From Streptococcus hillyeri (GTDB taxonomy: Bacteria; Bacillota; Bacilli; Lactobacillales; Streptococcaceae), in contig NZ_RCVM01000013.1 in the NCBI RefSeq assembly GCF_003686955.1, positions 1-53,951 of the forward strand: DNA of 53,951 bases, written 5' to 3'. Made by a program: the position numbers and the translations under genes. How positions within the stretch are numbered: position 1 is the stretch's first letter; each line of letters opens with the position of its first letter. The notes below the pieces were generated by a model. It ran no database searches and was not told where the DNA came from. It saw only the letters and a program-made list of their open reading frames with translations. Shown here piece by piece: positions 1 to 8,546 of this stretch.

Positions 1-41
1 TGGCGCCGAAGGGCGTGGGGGTTCAAGTCCCTTAACCCGCA
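1..41 (+). tRNA. tRNA-Leu, 3' part only
   Basis: Only the 3' part is in the window: the end of the anticodon stem, a long variable arm (GGCGCC...GGCGTG), a T arm with GGTTCAAGTCC, and the acceptor strand ending ACCCGCA. The long variable arm with this T arm fits a class II streptococcal tRNA-Leu. The anticodon lies outside the window, so the isoacceptor cannot be read. CCA is not encoded. Confidence 0.85.
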
Positions 42-53
42 TAGGAAATATAA

Positions 54-126
54 GCCGGCTTAGCTCAGTTGGTAGAGCATCTGATTTGTAATCAGAGGGT
101 CGCGTGTTCAAGTCATGTAGCCGGCA
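54..126 (+). tRNA. tRNA-Thr (anticodon TGT)
   Basis: The cloverleaf can be drawn by hand. The acceptor arms GCCGGCT and AGCCGGC pair, the D arm contains AGCTCAGTTGGTAGAGC, the anticodon loop TTTGTAA has TGT at 87-89, and the T arm carries GTTCAAGTC. CCA is not encoded. It is 12 bp from the preceding tRNA, so it is probably cut from a shared precursor. Confidence 0.97.
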
Positions 127-138
127 TTTTTTTATTTT

Positions 139-212
<74 letters not shown>

Positions 213-220
213 TCAAATTT

Positions 221-308
221 GGAGAATTACTCAAGAGGCTGAAGAGGACGGTTTGCTAAATCGTTAGGTCGGGTAACTGGCGCAAGGGTTCGAATCCCTT
301 ATTCTCCG
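221..308 (+). tRNA. tRNA-Ser (anticodon GCT)
   Basis: The acceptor arms GGAGAAT and ATTCTCC pair, the anticodon loop is TTGCTAA (GCT), a long variable arm follows, and the T arm is GGGTTCGAATCCC. This is a class II tRNA-Ser reading AGC/AGU. It is the last gene of the array, 64 bp before mreC. CCA is not encoded. Confidence 0.97.
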
Positions 309-372
309 TATGTTCAAACGATGTTATCTTTTAGGTAACTCGTTTTATTTTTGCTAGATTTTGGGGTTTGTT

Positions 373-1200
373 GTGCGAAAATTACGTTTTTCTCGTTTTT
401 TATTGATTAGTGTAGTGACTGTAACGTTTGTTGCTTCACTTATTTTTTTTCTTTTAAGGGATGTTAAAATAAGGAAGAATTTTTCGCAAAATTTATCTAA
501 TGTTTCAGTAACTTTGTCGTCCCTGATTTCTTATCCAGTTTCAACGGTAAAAAATTTTATTTTTGATTTTAAGTCATTAGATGAAGTTAGGGAAGAAAAT
601 TCTAAGCTAAAAGAGAGACTTTTATCTTTAGAGCCTCATGAAGAAAAATTGAAGGATCTAACTGAGGAGAATGAGTCTTTAAAGGCTAGTTTAGGGGTTA
701 AAAATATTTATGAGAATCAAGAGGTATTAACTGGAAAAGTAATTAGTCGGTCTACAATTGCTTGGTTGGATTGGGTTTCTCTTGATATTGGCCAAAAACA
801 AGATGTTTCTGAAAATATGTTGGTCTTATCAAATGGATACTTAGTGGGAACAATTTCTCAGGTAACATCTTATTTTTCAACCGTTAATTTATTAACTAAT
901 ACTGATAATGTTAGTGAAATCCCGGTTAAAATATCGACGAATTCAGGTGATGTTTATGGTATATTATCTGGATTTGATTTGGATAAAAATACTTTTATAG
1001 TTACGAAATTGAATAAAAAGTTAGATGTATCTAAAGATGCTACAGTTTTTACAAGTGGTTTAGATGGGAAATCAGCAGCTAATGTAAAAGTGGGTAAAGT
1101 TTTAGATATTGTTTCTGAAGATGAGTTGAATCGAACGGTTTATGTTTCACCTGGTGCTGATTTTGATCATTTGACTTATGTGACACTATTGGGTGAATAA
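373..1200 (+). CDS. mreC: Rod-shape/peripheral wall protein MreC
   Basis: MreC is a bitopic membrane protein that helps organise peripheral peptidoglycan synthesis. The sequence shows a short basic N-terminus, one membrane segment at about residues 8-28, a coiled coil rich in E, K and L at about 55-105, and a beta-rich extracellular region containing the MreC-type stretch GKVISRS...WLDWVSLDIG. About 275 residues fits the family. I prefer the GTG at 373, because GGGG at 363-366 gives it a ribosome binding site; a TTG at 361 is open in frame but has none. mreD follows 2 bp after the stop, so the two are an operon. Confidence in the product is high and in the exact start moderate. Confidence 0.9.
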   Translation: MRKLRFSRFLLISVVTVTFVASLIFFLLRDVKIRKNFSQNLSNVSVTLSSLISYPVSTVKNFIFDFKSLDEVREENSKLKERLLSLEPHEEKLKDLTEENESLKASLGVKNIYENQEVLTGKVISRSTIAWLDWVSLDIGQKQDVSENMLVLSNGYLVGTISQVTSYFSTVNLLTNTDNVSEIPVKISTNSGDVYGILSGFDLDKNTFIVTKLNKKLDVSKDATVFTSGLDGKSAANVKVGKVLDIVSEDELNRTVYVSPGADFDHLTYVTLLGE

Positions 1201-1202
1201 TT

Positions 1203-1697
1203 ATGGTGAAATTAAAATCATTTTTTGTGATATCGTTTTTTTTGATTCTATCTTTTATTTTTGATAGTCAGATAGTGTTACTTCTTGAAGGTGTGATTCC
1301 AGGTCCTTTCCTGTTTTCAAGTCATATGAGTCTTATTGCTTTGTTGTATTTTGAGAAGAAATATTCAAGTTTTGGACTTTATTTAATTTCAGTTATACTA
1401 GGTCTTATTGTTGATAGCTATTTTTACCATACCGTTGGATTAGCTATTTTTATTTATCCTCTACTGGTTTATTTGGTAAAGAAGCATAGCGGTTTGATTT
1501 CAATGGGATTTACCAGGTTTTTAATGATGGTAGTTCTGATTTTAATTTTTGAAGGTGGCACTTATTTTTTAGCAGTGGTCTATGGTTTAACAAAATACCC
1601 TATTAATTTAGCGATGGCCTATCACCTTATGCCAACTTTAGTGCTCAATAGTCTTGTTTTATTAGGAGTATCTCCTATTTTTAAAAGTGTTACATAG
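1203..1697 (+). CDS. mreD: Rod-shape/peripheral wall membrane protein MreD
   Basis: This is a polytopic membrane protein of 164 residues with five or six hydrophobic segments and almost no soluble part, as expected for MreD, the partner of MreC in peripheral wall synthesis. Recognition rests on position directly behind mreC (2-bp gap), length, topology and motifs such as GPFLFSSHMSLI and LGLIVDSYF, which resemble streptococcal MreD. The ATG at 1203 is close behind the mreC stop and probably depends on translational coupling. No mreB is nearby, as expected in streptococci, which use MreCD without MreB. Confidence 0.88.
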   Translation: MVKLKSFFVISFFLILSFIFDSQIVLLLEGVIPGPFLFSSHMSLIALLYFEKKYSSFGLYLISVILGLIVDSYFYHTVGLAIFIYPLLVYLVKKHSGLISMGFTRFLMMVVLILIFEGGTYFLAVVYGLTKYPINLAMAYHLMPTLVLNSLVLLGVSPIFKSVT

Positions 1698-1730
1698 CAT
1701 TATTTCTTGTGTTTTAAACTATCAATAAAC

Positions 1731-1747
1731 TGTAACAATAGCGTAAC
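1731..1747 (+). promoter_or_regulatory. Putative WalR (VicR) box upstream of pcsB
   Basis: TGTAAC-N5-CGTAAC, one mismatch from the WalR/VicR consensus TGTWAH-N5-TGTWAH. A -10-like TAGAAT lies at 1769-1774 before the pcsB start at 1809. pcsB is the classic essential WalRK (VicRK) target in streptococci, so the placement makes biological sense. Confidence 0.7.
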
Positions 1748-1808
1748 ATAGTGCCTGCTTTTTTTTGGTAGAATGTATACTGTCTTATCGAAAGGAAATT
1801 ATTATTCT

Positions 1809-3002
1809 ATGAAGAAACGTATCTTATCAGTAATATTACTCAGTGGTATCGCATTGAGTACAGCTTCAAATCTGACTCTCGTATCTGCAACTGATTATGA
1901 AGCACAAATTGCTGCAAAAGAAGCAACTATTAGTACACTTTCAGCAGAGCAGTCTGCTGCTAAAGCGCAGGTTACAGCAATCAAAACACAAGTATCTTCT
2001 CTTCAAAGTGAAAAAACGAAATTAGAGGAAGAAAATAAACGTTTGGAAGCTGAATCTGAACGATTGATTAGTGAAATTAAGGTTTTATCAGATAAAATTA
2101 TTGCTCGTACAGGAGCTTTAGAAAATCAGGCTCGTAGTGCTCAACAAAATGGTGGAGCTACAAATTACATTTCAGCTATTATCGATGCAGACTCTATTTC
2201 AGATGCTATTGGTCGAGTTGTCGCTATTAGAGAATTTGTTTCAGCTAGTGAAAGTATGTTGAAACAGCAAGAAGAAGATAAATCTTCTCTTGAAAAAAAA
2301 CAAGAAGAGAACCAAGCAGCTATTAATACGGTTTGGGAAAATCAAAAAACTCTTGCTGCTAATGAGGTTGCTTTGAAAACGCAACAAGCAGAACTTGAGG
2401 TGGCTCAAATTAATCTAGCTGTTCAGTTGACAACCGCTGAGAATGAAAAATCTGCTCTTCTTCAAGAAAAGGCTGCCGCAGAAGCCGCAGCTGCTGCTGC
2501 AGCAGCTGCTGAGAAAGCAGCACGTGAACAAGCTGCAGCCGCAGCTGCTGCGCAAGCACAATCAGCTCAAGCTGTTCAAGCTCAGCCTCCTGTAGCACAA
2601 GCAACGCCAGCTGTAGTAGCTAGTCCAACTGCTGCGCCAGTTGCTGTTGCATCATCAAGTGCAAAAGTAACTTATTCTGCTTCAAATACTTATCCTGCAG
2701 GTCAATGTACTTGGGGAGTAAAAGCTCTTGCACCTTGGGTTGGAAATTATTGGGGAAATGCTGGACAATGGTTAGGTAGTGCACGTTCTGCTGGTTATTC
2801 AACTGGTACAACTCCTCAAGTTGGTTCTGTAGCAGTATGGACAAACTCTTATTATGGACACGTTGCAGTTGTAACGGCTGTTCATTCTGATGGTACTATT
2901 GAAGTTATGGAATGTAATATGGATGGCACTGGAACACAACCAATTGCTAATTATCGTGGTGCTTTTAATCCAAGTAGCATTGCTGGATACATTTATCCAT
3001 AA
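1809..3002 (+). CDS. pcsB: Secreted peptidoglycan hydrolase PcsB (CHAP domain)
   Basis: PcsB splits daughter cells at the septum and works with the FtsEX complex. There is a signal peptide (MKKR, hydrophobic core, VSA cleavage near residue 27), a long coiled coil at about 30-235, an Ala/Gln/Pro-rich linker at about 225-285, and a C-terminal CHAP domain with the catalytic Cys at about residue 300 (in AGQCTWGVKA) and His at about 351 (in YGHVAVVTAV). At 397 residues the length is normal. The ATG at 1809 follows AAAGGAAA; an upstream in-frame ATG at 1773 overlaps the promoter and would spoil the signal peptide. A WalR-type box lies upstream and a terminator follows, so it is a single-gene unit. 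Confidence 0.95.
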   Translation: MKKRILSVILLSGIALSTASNLTLVSATDYEAQIAAKEATISTLSAEQSAAKAQVTAIKTQVSSLQSEKTKLEEENKRLEAESERLISEIKVLSDKIIARTGALENQARSAQQNGGATNYISAIIDADSISDAIGRVVAIREFVSASESMLKQQEEDKSSLEKKQEENQAAINTVWENQKTLAANEVALKTQQAELEVAQINLAVQLTTAENEKSALLQEKAAAEAAAAAAAAAEKAAREQAAAAAAAQAQSAQAVQAQPPVAQATPAVVASPTAAPVAVASSSAKVTYSASNTYPAGQCTWGVKALAPWVGNYWGNAGQWLGSARSAGYSTGTTPQVGSVAVWTNSYYGHVAVVTAVHSDGTIEVMECNMDGTGTQPIANYRGAFNPSSIAGYIYP

Positions 3003-3056
3003 AATTTTGAGGTAAGGTAGGAATTATTTGAAGTTGAATAACTTCCTATTTCTAAA

Positions 3057-3086
3057 GAGAGGACTAAAATTAGTCTTCTTTTTTTG
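3057..3086 (+). terminator. Rho-independent terminator after pcsB
   Basis: A 10-bp stem, AGAGGACTAA with TTAGTCTTCT (one G-T pair), has a 2-nt loop and is followed by seven T. Confidence 0.85.
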
Positions 3087-3108
3087 TTTAGATGACAATA
3101 GGATCTCA

Positions 3109-3515
3109 TACTCATCCAAAATCAAAATTAGCATTTTAGAACCTCTAATACTTTTGATGGACTACCGAACAAAGTGAGGCTAAAATGTTTCTTTCTTAAA
3201 AGTAATGAGTATTAAATGGTTTCGTAGAGTTTTTGAGGTGTGAAATGAAGCTGATAAAGTCAGTATCAAAACATTTTAAGGAGTTCAATTTCTTTTTGGA
3301 GAGCCAAAGTTTTCATTCATTTTCTAATTTCTAAGCTCAAGATGAAATTATTTACCAATATGGAAAGTTCTAGAAGTCATAATCTATTTAAAAATTATTA
3401 TCACTTGTTAACAATATATATTGCTGGCTTTGTCAAGTGTTACATTGGTCTGTATTGAAATCGGTTATTAAGAGACAATGGATTTCTGGTATCTAATTTT
3501 GATTTTTAACGAGTA
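3109..3515. repeat. MITE-like element, copy 1 (diverged)
   Basis: This element fills most of the 596-bp gap between pcsB and prs. Its left end (TACTCATCCAAAATCAAAAT) is the inverted repeat of its right end (ATTTTGATTTTTAACGAGTA), and both match the ends of copies 2-4. The interior contains recognisable but rearranged blocks, such as GAGGTGTGAAATGAAGCTGA and TATCAAAACATTTTAAGGAG, related to the other copies. The flanking triplets TCA and TTA are close to, but not, an exact target duplication. It is the oldest-looking copy. No gene is visible in it. Confidence 0.6.
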
Positions 3516-3551
3516 TTAGTTTTAATTTCTATTTTTGTTGACTTTATTTCA

Positions 3552-3580
3552 TTGAAAAATCCTTTAAAAAGGGTTAAAAT
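3552..3580 (+). promoter_or_regulatory. Promoter of prs
   Basis: TTGAAA at 3552-3557, a 17-bp spacer, and TAAAAT at 3575-3580, about 30 bp before the start codon. Confidence 0.6.
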
Positions 3581-3610
3581 AGAGTTTGAAGAAAAATCTT
3601 GGAGGAAGTC

Positions 3611-4576
3611 ATGTCTTACAACAACTTGAAGCTCTTTGCTTTGTCGTCTAATCAAGAATTGGCAAAAAAGGTAGCAGATTCCATGGGAATTTCACTTGGA
3701 AAATCATCTGTTCGTCAATTTTCTGATGGTGAAATTCAAGTTAATATTGAAGAATCTATTCGTGGGCACCATGTTTATATTCTTCAATCAACTTCTGCCC
3801 CAGTTAATCATAATCTAATGGAAATTTTAATTATGGTTGACGCCTTAAAACGTGCTAGTGCAGAGACAGTTAATGTTGTGATGCCTTATTATGGCTATGC
3901 ACGTCAAGATCGTAAGGCACGTGCTCGTGAGCCAATCACATCAAAATTGGTAGCTAATATGCTTGAAGTCGCTGGTGTAGATCGTTTGTTGACGGTGGAT
4001 CTTCATGCTGCACAGATTCAGGGATTCTTTGATATTCCTGTAGATCATTTGATGGGAGCGCCACTTATTGCGGATTATTTTGACCGTGCGGGATTGACTG
4101 GTGAGGATGTTGTTGTTGTCAGTCCAGACCATGGTGGTGTGACACGTGCGCGTAAATTAGCGCAGTTCCTTAAAACTCCAATTGCCATCATTGATAAGCG
4201 CCGTAGTGTGGATAAAATGAATACTTCAGAAGTGATGAATATCATTGGTAATGTAGCAGGTAAGACGTGTATCCTAATTGATGATATGATTGATACGGCT
4301 GGTACGATTTGTCATGCGGCTGACGCTTTGGCTGAAGCTGGTGCAACGGCTGTTTATGCTTCATGTACTCACCCAGTTCTTTCTGGTCCAGCACTTGAAA
4401 ATATTACGAAATCTGCGATTAAGAAGTTAGTGGTCCTTGATACGATTTATCTTCCAGAGGAGCGCTTGATTGATAAAATTGAACAAATTTCAATTGCTGA
4501 TCTTTTAGCGGATGCTATTATTCGTATCCATGAAAAACGTCCGTTGTCACCACTTTTTGAATTGGGCCAAAAGTAA
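3611..4576 (+). CDS. prs: Ribose-phosphate pyrophosphokinase
   Basis: Makes PRPP from ribose 5-phosphate and ATP, the precursor for the purine pathway encoded downstream and for pyrimidines, His, Trp and NAD. Family motifs seen: [16 protein letters not shown], the flexible-loop region [31 protein letters not shown], and the PRPP-binding loop [13 protein letters not shown]. At 321 residues the length is standard for class I enzymes. The ATG at 3611 is chosen because GGAGG at 3601-3605 is its ribosome binding site; a TTG at 3599 precedes that site. It is a single gene with its own promoter and terminator. Confidence 0.97.
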   Translation: MSYNNLKLFALSSNQELAKKVADSMGISLGKSSVRQFSDGEIQVNIEESIRGHHVYILQSTSAPVNHNLMEILIMVDALKRASAETVNVVMPYYGYARQDRKARAREPITSKLVANMLEVAGVDRLLTVDLHAAQIQGFFDIPVDHLMGAPLIADYFDRAGLTGEDVVVVSPDHGGVTRARKLAQFLKTPIAIIDKRRSVDKMNTSEVMNIIGNVAGKTCILIDDMIDTAGTICHAADALAEAGATAVYASCTHPVLSGPALENITKSAIKKLVVLDTIYLPEERLIDKIEQISIADLLADAIIRIHEKRPLSPLFELGQK

Positions 4577-4586
4577 GACTTGTATA

Positions 4587-4613
4587 AAATCTGTCCTATG
4601 GGCAGATTTTTTT
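4587..4613 (+). terminator. Terminator after prs
   Basis: Stem AAATCTGTCC with GGGCAGATTT around a TAT loop, then a T run. A TATAAT at 4616-4621 lies directly downstream, so termination of prs and initiation of the next transcript are packed together. Confidence 0.85.
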
Positions 4614-4615
4614 GG

Positions 4616-4621
4616 TATAAT
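4616..4621 (+). promoter_or_regulatory. -10 box for the aminotransferase-recO unit
   Basis: TATAAT, 29 bp before the start codon at 4651. No good -35 is seen because the terminator of prs occupies that position. Confidence 0.5.
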
Positions 4622-4650
4622 GGGTCTATTATCTTTATGAGGTGAGTTTT

Positions 4651-5826
4651 ATGGACCTTACACAACGTTTTAATAAGAATTTAAATAAGATTGAAGTGTC
4701 ATTGATTCGTCAATTTGATCAATCTATTTCAGATGTTCCTGGTATTTTGAAATTGACTTTAGGTGAGCCTGATTTTAATACTCCAGATCATGTTAAGGAA
4801 GCGGCTAAGGTAGCTATTGATGCTAATCAGAGTCATTATACTGGGATGGCTGGTTTATTAGAATTGCGTCAAGCTGCGTCAGCTTTTGTCAAAGAAAAAT
4901 ATGGGCTTGACTATGCGCCAGAAAATGAGGTTTTGGTAACTGTGGGAGCAACAGAAGCGCTATCTGCGACTTTAACGGCTATCTTAGAGCCTGGAGATGT
5001 GGTGCTTTTACCTGCTCCTGCTTATCCTGGTTATGAGCCTATTGTGACTCTTGTAGGGGCTGAGATTGTCGAGATAGATACAACTGCTAATGACTTTGTC
5101 CTAACACCAGAAATGCTTGAAGGAGCTCTTAAACAGTATGGAGAGAGAGTTAAAGCTGTATTGCTTAATTATCCTGCTAATCCTACAGGGGTGACTTATT
5201 CGCGTGATGAAATTAAAGCTTTTGCAGCTGTTTTGGAAAAGTACCCTGTTTTTGTTGTGAGTGATGAGATTTATTCAGAACTGAATTATACCAATGAACC
5301 TCATGTGTCGATAGCATCATTTTTACCAGATCAAACAATTGTCATCAATGGTCTTTCCAAATCACATGCGATGACAGGATGGCGTTTGGGTCTGATTTTT
5401 GCACGAGAGGCTCTAGTAGCACAGATTATCAAGAGTCACCAGTATCTCGTGACTGCAGCAACTACTTCTGCTCAATTTGCTGGTATTGCAGCTTTAACAG
5501 CTGGTAAAGATGATGTAAAGCCAATGAAAGTGGAATATATTAAACGTCGTGATTACATTATTGAGAAGATGTCAGCGATGGGATTCAAAATTATTAGACC
5601 AAATGGGGCTTTCTATATTTTTGCTAAAATTCCTGTAGCCGAAGGTCAAGATTCCTTTGCTTTTCTTCAAAAATTAGCACGTGAGCAGTCTGTTGCCTTT
5701 ATTCCTGGTGTTGCTTTTGGGCAATATGGTGAAGGGTATTTACGTATTTCTTATGCTGCTAGTATGGAGATTATTAAAGAAGCTATGCGCCGCTTGGAAG
5801 TCTTTATGGAGCAATATGGAAATTAA
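4651..5826 (+). CDS. araT: PLP-dependent aminotransferase, AraT-like
   Basis: A class I/II (fold type I) aminotransferase, most similar by eye to lactic acid bacterial AraT, which transfers amino groups to and from aromatic amino acids. Motifs: [14 protein letters not shown] near the N-terminus, [18 protein letters not shown], and the PLP lysine at about residue 237 in [15 protein letters not shown] of YLRISYA binds the substrate carboxylate. About 391 residues is normal. ATG 4651 follows GAGGTGAG; a GTG at 4642 lies inside that ribosome binding site. recO overlaps its 3' end by 11 bp. Substrate preference is inferred. Confidence 0.85.
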   Translation: MDLTQRFNKNLNKIEVSLIRQFDQSISDVPGILKLTLGEPDFNTPDHVKEAAKVAIDANQSHYTGMAGLLELRQAASAFVKEKYGLDYAPENEVLVTVGATEALSATLTAILEPGDVVLLPAPAYPGYEPIVTLVGAEIVEIDTTANDFVLTPEMLEGALKQYGERVKAVLLNYPANPTGVTYSRDEIKAFAAVLEKYPVFVVSDEIYSELNYTNEPHVSIASFLPDQTIVINGLSKSHAMTGWRLGLIFAREALVAQIIKSHQYLVTAATTSAQFAGIAALTAGKDDVKPMKVEYIKRRDYIIEKMSAMGFKIIRPNGAFYIFAKIPVAEGQDSFAFLQKLAREQSVAFIPGVAFGQYGEGYLRISYAASMEIIKEAMRRLEVFMEQYGN

Positions 5827-6580
5827 GGAAACGCGAGGAATAGTCCTCTATAATCGTAATTACCGTGAAGATGATAAATTAGTTAAGATATTTACGGAGA
5901 CTGCTGGTAAGCGTATGTTTTTTATCAAGCATGCTAGTAAATCAAAATTAGCTTCAGTTATCCAACCTTTAACACAGGCTGATTTTTTAGTAAAATTGAA
6001 TGATACGGGATTATCTTATATTGACGATTATCATGGTTCAGAGGCCTATCAAATGATTAACGAGGATATTTTTATCTTATCTTACGCAACTTATGTGGTT
6101 GCTTTAGCAGATGCTGCTATAAATGATAATCAACCAGATCCTCATTTATTTGCTTTTTTAGTTAAGACCTTGGCATTGATGAATGAGGGGTTGGATTATG
6201 AAATTTTAACCAATATTTTTGAGGTCCAAATTTTAGAGCGTTTTGGGGTTGCTTTGAACTTTCACGACTGTGTTTTTTGCCATCGTGTTGGTCAACGATT
6301 TGATTTTTCTTATCAGTATTCAGGTCTTTTATGTCCTGAGCACTATGATCGTGATGAACGTCGGAGTCACTTGGATCCCAATGTTCCTTACTTGTTGAAT
6401 CAGTTTCAGTCAGTTAAATTTGAAGAGTTGAAAACCATTTCAGTAAAGCCAGAAATGAAGCAGAAGCTCCGCCATTTTTTAGACGATATCTATGATAATT
6501 ATGTGGGTATTCATCTAAAAAGTAAGAAGTTTATTGATGGTTTGGGAGAATGGGGAAATATGATACGAAAGGACAACTAA
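5816..6580 (+). CDS. recO: DNA repair protein RecO
   Basis: RecO loads RecA onto SSB-coated DNA in the RecFOR pathway. The protein starts [22 protein letters not shown], the N-terminal OB-fold of RecO, followed by a helical part and a cysteine cluster (CVFCHRVG...GLLCPEHY). About 254 residues is typical. The ATG at 5816 overlaps the aminotransferase stop by 11 bp, implying translational coupling; the open frame continues upstream but only as a shadow of the aminotransferase gene. Confidence 0.93.
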   Translation: MEIKETRGIVLYNRNYREDDKLVKIFTETAGKRMFFIKHASKSKLASVIQPLTQADFLVKLNDTGLSYIDDYHGSEAYQMINEDIFILSYATYVVALADAAINDNQPDPHLFAFLVKTLALMNEGLDYEILTNIFEVQILERFGVALNFHDCVFCHRVGQRFDFSYQYSGLLCPEHYDRDERRSHLDPNVPYLLNQFQSVKFEELKTISVKPEMKQKLRHFLDDIYDNYVGIHLKSKKFIDGLGEWGNMIRKDN

Positions 6581-6592
6581 TGTTGTCTTTTT
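6568..6592 (+). terminator. Terminator overlapping the recO stop codon
   Basis: AAAGGACAAC with GTTGTCTTTT around a TAAT loop that includes the recO stop codon, followed by T residues. A TATAAT at 6603-6608 then serves plsX. Confidence 0.7.
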
Positions 6593-6638
6593 GGTTTTGT
6601 GGTATAATATGAGTATCAAATGATTTGGTGAGGAAATT

Positions 6639-7634
6639 ATGAAAAAAATTGCAGTAGATGCTATGGGTGGTGACAATGCTCCTCAGGCTATTGTAGAAGG
6701 TGTGAACCGTGCCTTGGCAGATTTCGCAGATATTGAAGTGATTTTGTATGGGGATGACACGAAGATTCGTCCTTATTTGACAGCAACTGAGCGTGTGACG
6801 ATTGTTCATACGGAGGAAAAAATCAATTCAGATGATGAGCCAACTAAGGCTATCCGTACCAAAAAGAAAGCTAGCATGGTTTTGGCTGCCAAAGCGGTTA
6901 AGGATGGTGAGGCAGATGCTGTTTTATCAGCTGGTAATACAGGTGCTTTGCTGACTGCTGGGACATTGATTGTGAAGCGTATTAAGGGGGTAGAGCGTCC
7001 AGGTTTGATGACGACTTTGCCAACAATGAGTGGTCAAAATTTTGACATGCTTGATTTAGGTGCTAATGCTGAAAATACGGCAACTCACTTACATCAGTAT
7101 GGTATTCTAGGGTCTTTTTATGCTAAGAATGTGCGTGGTATTGAAAAACCACGTGTTGGTTTATTAAATAATGGTACGGAGGAGACCAAAGGAACTCCAG
7201 TACATCAAGAAGCTTATCGCTTGCTAGCGAATGAACCGTCGATTCATTTCATTGGAAATGTGGAAGCGCGTGAATTACTGAATGATGTTGCGGATGTGGT
7301 GGTATCGGATGGTTTCACGGGAAACGCTGTGCTGAAAACCATTGAAGGGACAGCAAAGTCTGTCATGGGAGCTTTGAAATCAGCGATTACTTCGGCAGGA
7401 GTCAAAGGGAAATTAGGGGCTCTTTTGTTGAAGGATAGTCTCTATGGTTTGAAGGATACGATGGATTATTCTAAAGCTGGTGGTGCGGTGTTATTTGGTG
7501 TGCAAGCACCGGTGGTTAAGGCTCATGGCTCTAGCGATGCAACTTCGATTTACTATACGATTAAACAAATTCGTACCATGTTGGAGACAGATGTGGTGTC
7601 ACAGTTAGTGACAGAATTTGCAGATAAAACATAA
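6639..7634 (+). CDS. plsX: Phosphate acyltransferase PlsX
   Basis: PlsX converts acyl-ACP to acyl-phosphate, the donor for PlsY in phospholipid synthesis, and is a peripheral membrane enzyme. It begins [15 protein letters not shown], the family signature, and has [23 protein letters not shown] and [14 protein letters not shown]. At 331 residues it is standard. Ribosome binding site GAGGAAA precedes ATG 6639 and TATAAT lies at 6603-6608. In many streptococci acpP follows plsX; here it does not, and the purine region starts after 140 bp. Confidence 0.96.
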   Translation: MKKIAVDAMGGDNAPQAIVEGVNRALADFADIEVILYGDDTKIRPYLTATERVTIVHTEEKINSDDEPTKAIRTKKKASMVLAAKAVKDGEADAVLSAGNTGALLTAGTLIVKRIKGVERPGLMTTLPTMSGQNFDMLDLGANAENTATHLHQYGILGSFYAKNVRGIEKPRVGLLNNGTEETKGTPVHQEAYRLLANEPSIHFIGNVEARELLNDVADVVVSDGFTGNAVLKTIEGTAKSVMGALKSAITSAGVKGKLGALLLKDSLYGLKDTMDYSKAGGAVLFGVQAPVVKAHGSSDATSIYYTIKQIRTMLETDVVSQLVTEFADKT

Positions 7635-7656
7635 AAATAAATAACCAAAATAAGTT

Positions 7657-7669
7657 ATTGTTCGGATTT
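7657..7669 (-). promoter_or_regulatory. PurBox (PurR site) upstream of purC
   Basis: Read on the minus strand this is AAATCCGAACAAT, a perfect match to the PurBox AWWWCCGAACWWT known from lactococci and streptococci. It ends about 79 bp before the predicted purC transcription start, close to the spacing (around -76) known for PurR-activated lactococcal promoters. Confidence 0.85.
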
Positions 7670-7712
7670 TAAGAATAATAACTTTTTATTTTATCTATTT
7701 TTAGTGTTTTGG

Positions 7713-7741
7713 TTGATGAAAGGCGAATTTTTTGGTAAAAT
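7713..7741 (+). promoter_or_regulatory. Promoter of the purine operon
   Basis: TTGATG at 7713-7718, a 17-bp spacer, and TAAAAT at 7736-7741. The predicted start is near 7748, giving a leader of about 27 nt before purC. The -35 sits inside TGATGAAAGGCGAA (7714-7727), which is repeated exactly at 7754-7767, where it includes the purC ribosome binding site. Confidence 0.7.
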
Positions 7742-7774
7742 CGTAACAACAACTGATGAAAGGCGAACATTTTC

Positions 7775-8482
7775 ATGTCCAATCAACTTATTTATCAAGG
7801 AAAAGCTAAAGATATTTATACGACAGAAGACGAACATGTGATTAAAGCAGTCTATAAGGACCAAGCCACAATGCTGAATGGTGCTCGTAAGGAGACGATT
7901 GAAGGCAAAGGCATGCTTAATAATCAGATTTCGTCTCTTATTTTTACCAAATTAAACGCAGCTGGTGTGGCAACGCATTTTATTAAACAAGTATCAGAAA
8001 CGGAACAATTAAACCAGAAAGTGACGATTATTCCTTTGGAAGTTGTCCTTCGTAACGTGACAGCAGGGTCATTTTCAAAACGTTTTGGAGTCGAAGAGGG
8101 GATGGCTTTGGAAACGCCAATTGTGGAATTCTATTATAAAAATGATGACTTGGACGACCCATTTATTAATGATGAGCATGTGCAGTTCTTGAAGATTGCG
8201 ACAGAGGAAGAGATTGCCTATCTCAAGGCTGAGACACGTCGTATCAATGATTTGCTGAAAGATTGGTTTGCTCAAATAGGTTTGCAGTTGATTGATTTTA
8301 AACTGGAGTTTGGCTTTGATAAGGATGGTAAGATTATTTTAGCGGACGAATTTTCGCCAGATAACTGTCGCCTTTGGGATGTTGACGGTAATCATATGGA
8401 CAAGGATGTTTTCCGTCGTGATTTAGGCAATTTGACTGATGTTTATCAAGTGGTTTTGGATAAATTGAAAGCTCTAGATTAG
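7775..8482 (+). CDS. purC: SAICAR synthetase
   Basis: Ligates aspartate to CAIR (step 8 of IMP synthesis, counting the PurK/PurE steps). Family features: [10 protein letters not shown] at the N-terminus with the ATP-binding Lys, [14 protein letters not shown], and [12 protein letters not shown] near the C-terminus. At 235 residues it is standard. Start ATG 7775 has GAAAGGCGA upstream. It is the first gene of the purine cluster and sits directly behind the PurBox promoter. Confidence 0.97.
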   Translation: MSNQLIYQGKAKDIYTTEDEHVIKAVYKDQATMLNGARKETIEGKGMLNNQISSLIFTKLNAAGVATHFIKQVSETEQLNQKVTIIPLEVVLRNVTAGSFSKRFGVEEGMALETPIVEFYYKNDDLDDPFINDEHVQFLKIATEEEIAYLKAETRRINDLLKDWFAQIGLQLIDFKLEFGFDKDGKIILADEFSPDNCRLWDVDGNHMDKDVFRRDLGNLTDVYQVVLDKLKALD

Positions 8483-8546
8483 TCGCAGTGTTTTAGGAAA
8501 GAAAGGAAATTCGATTGGCATAACCCATCGAGCTGGTGTGAAAGAA

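Noticed and set aside
2410..2844. Minus-strand ORFs in the Ala/Gln-rich part of pcsB
   Set aside because: Artefact of the repetitive GCA/CAA codons on the coding strand; they read as long Gln and Leu runs.
3162..3174. CCGAAC resembling a PurBox near prs
   Set aside because: It is inside MITE copy 1 in a segment shared with other copies and is far from the prs promoter.
7732..7746. A four-residue leader peptide in the purC leader (TTG GTA AAA TCG TAA)
   Set aside because: TTG start, overlaps the predicted -10 and would begin before the predicted transcription start.
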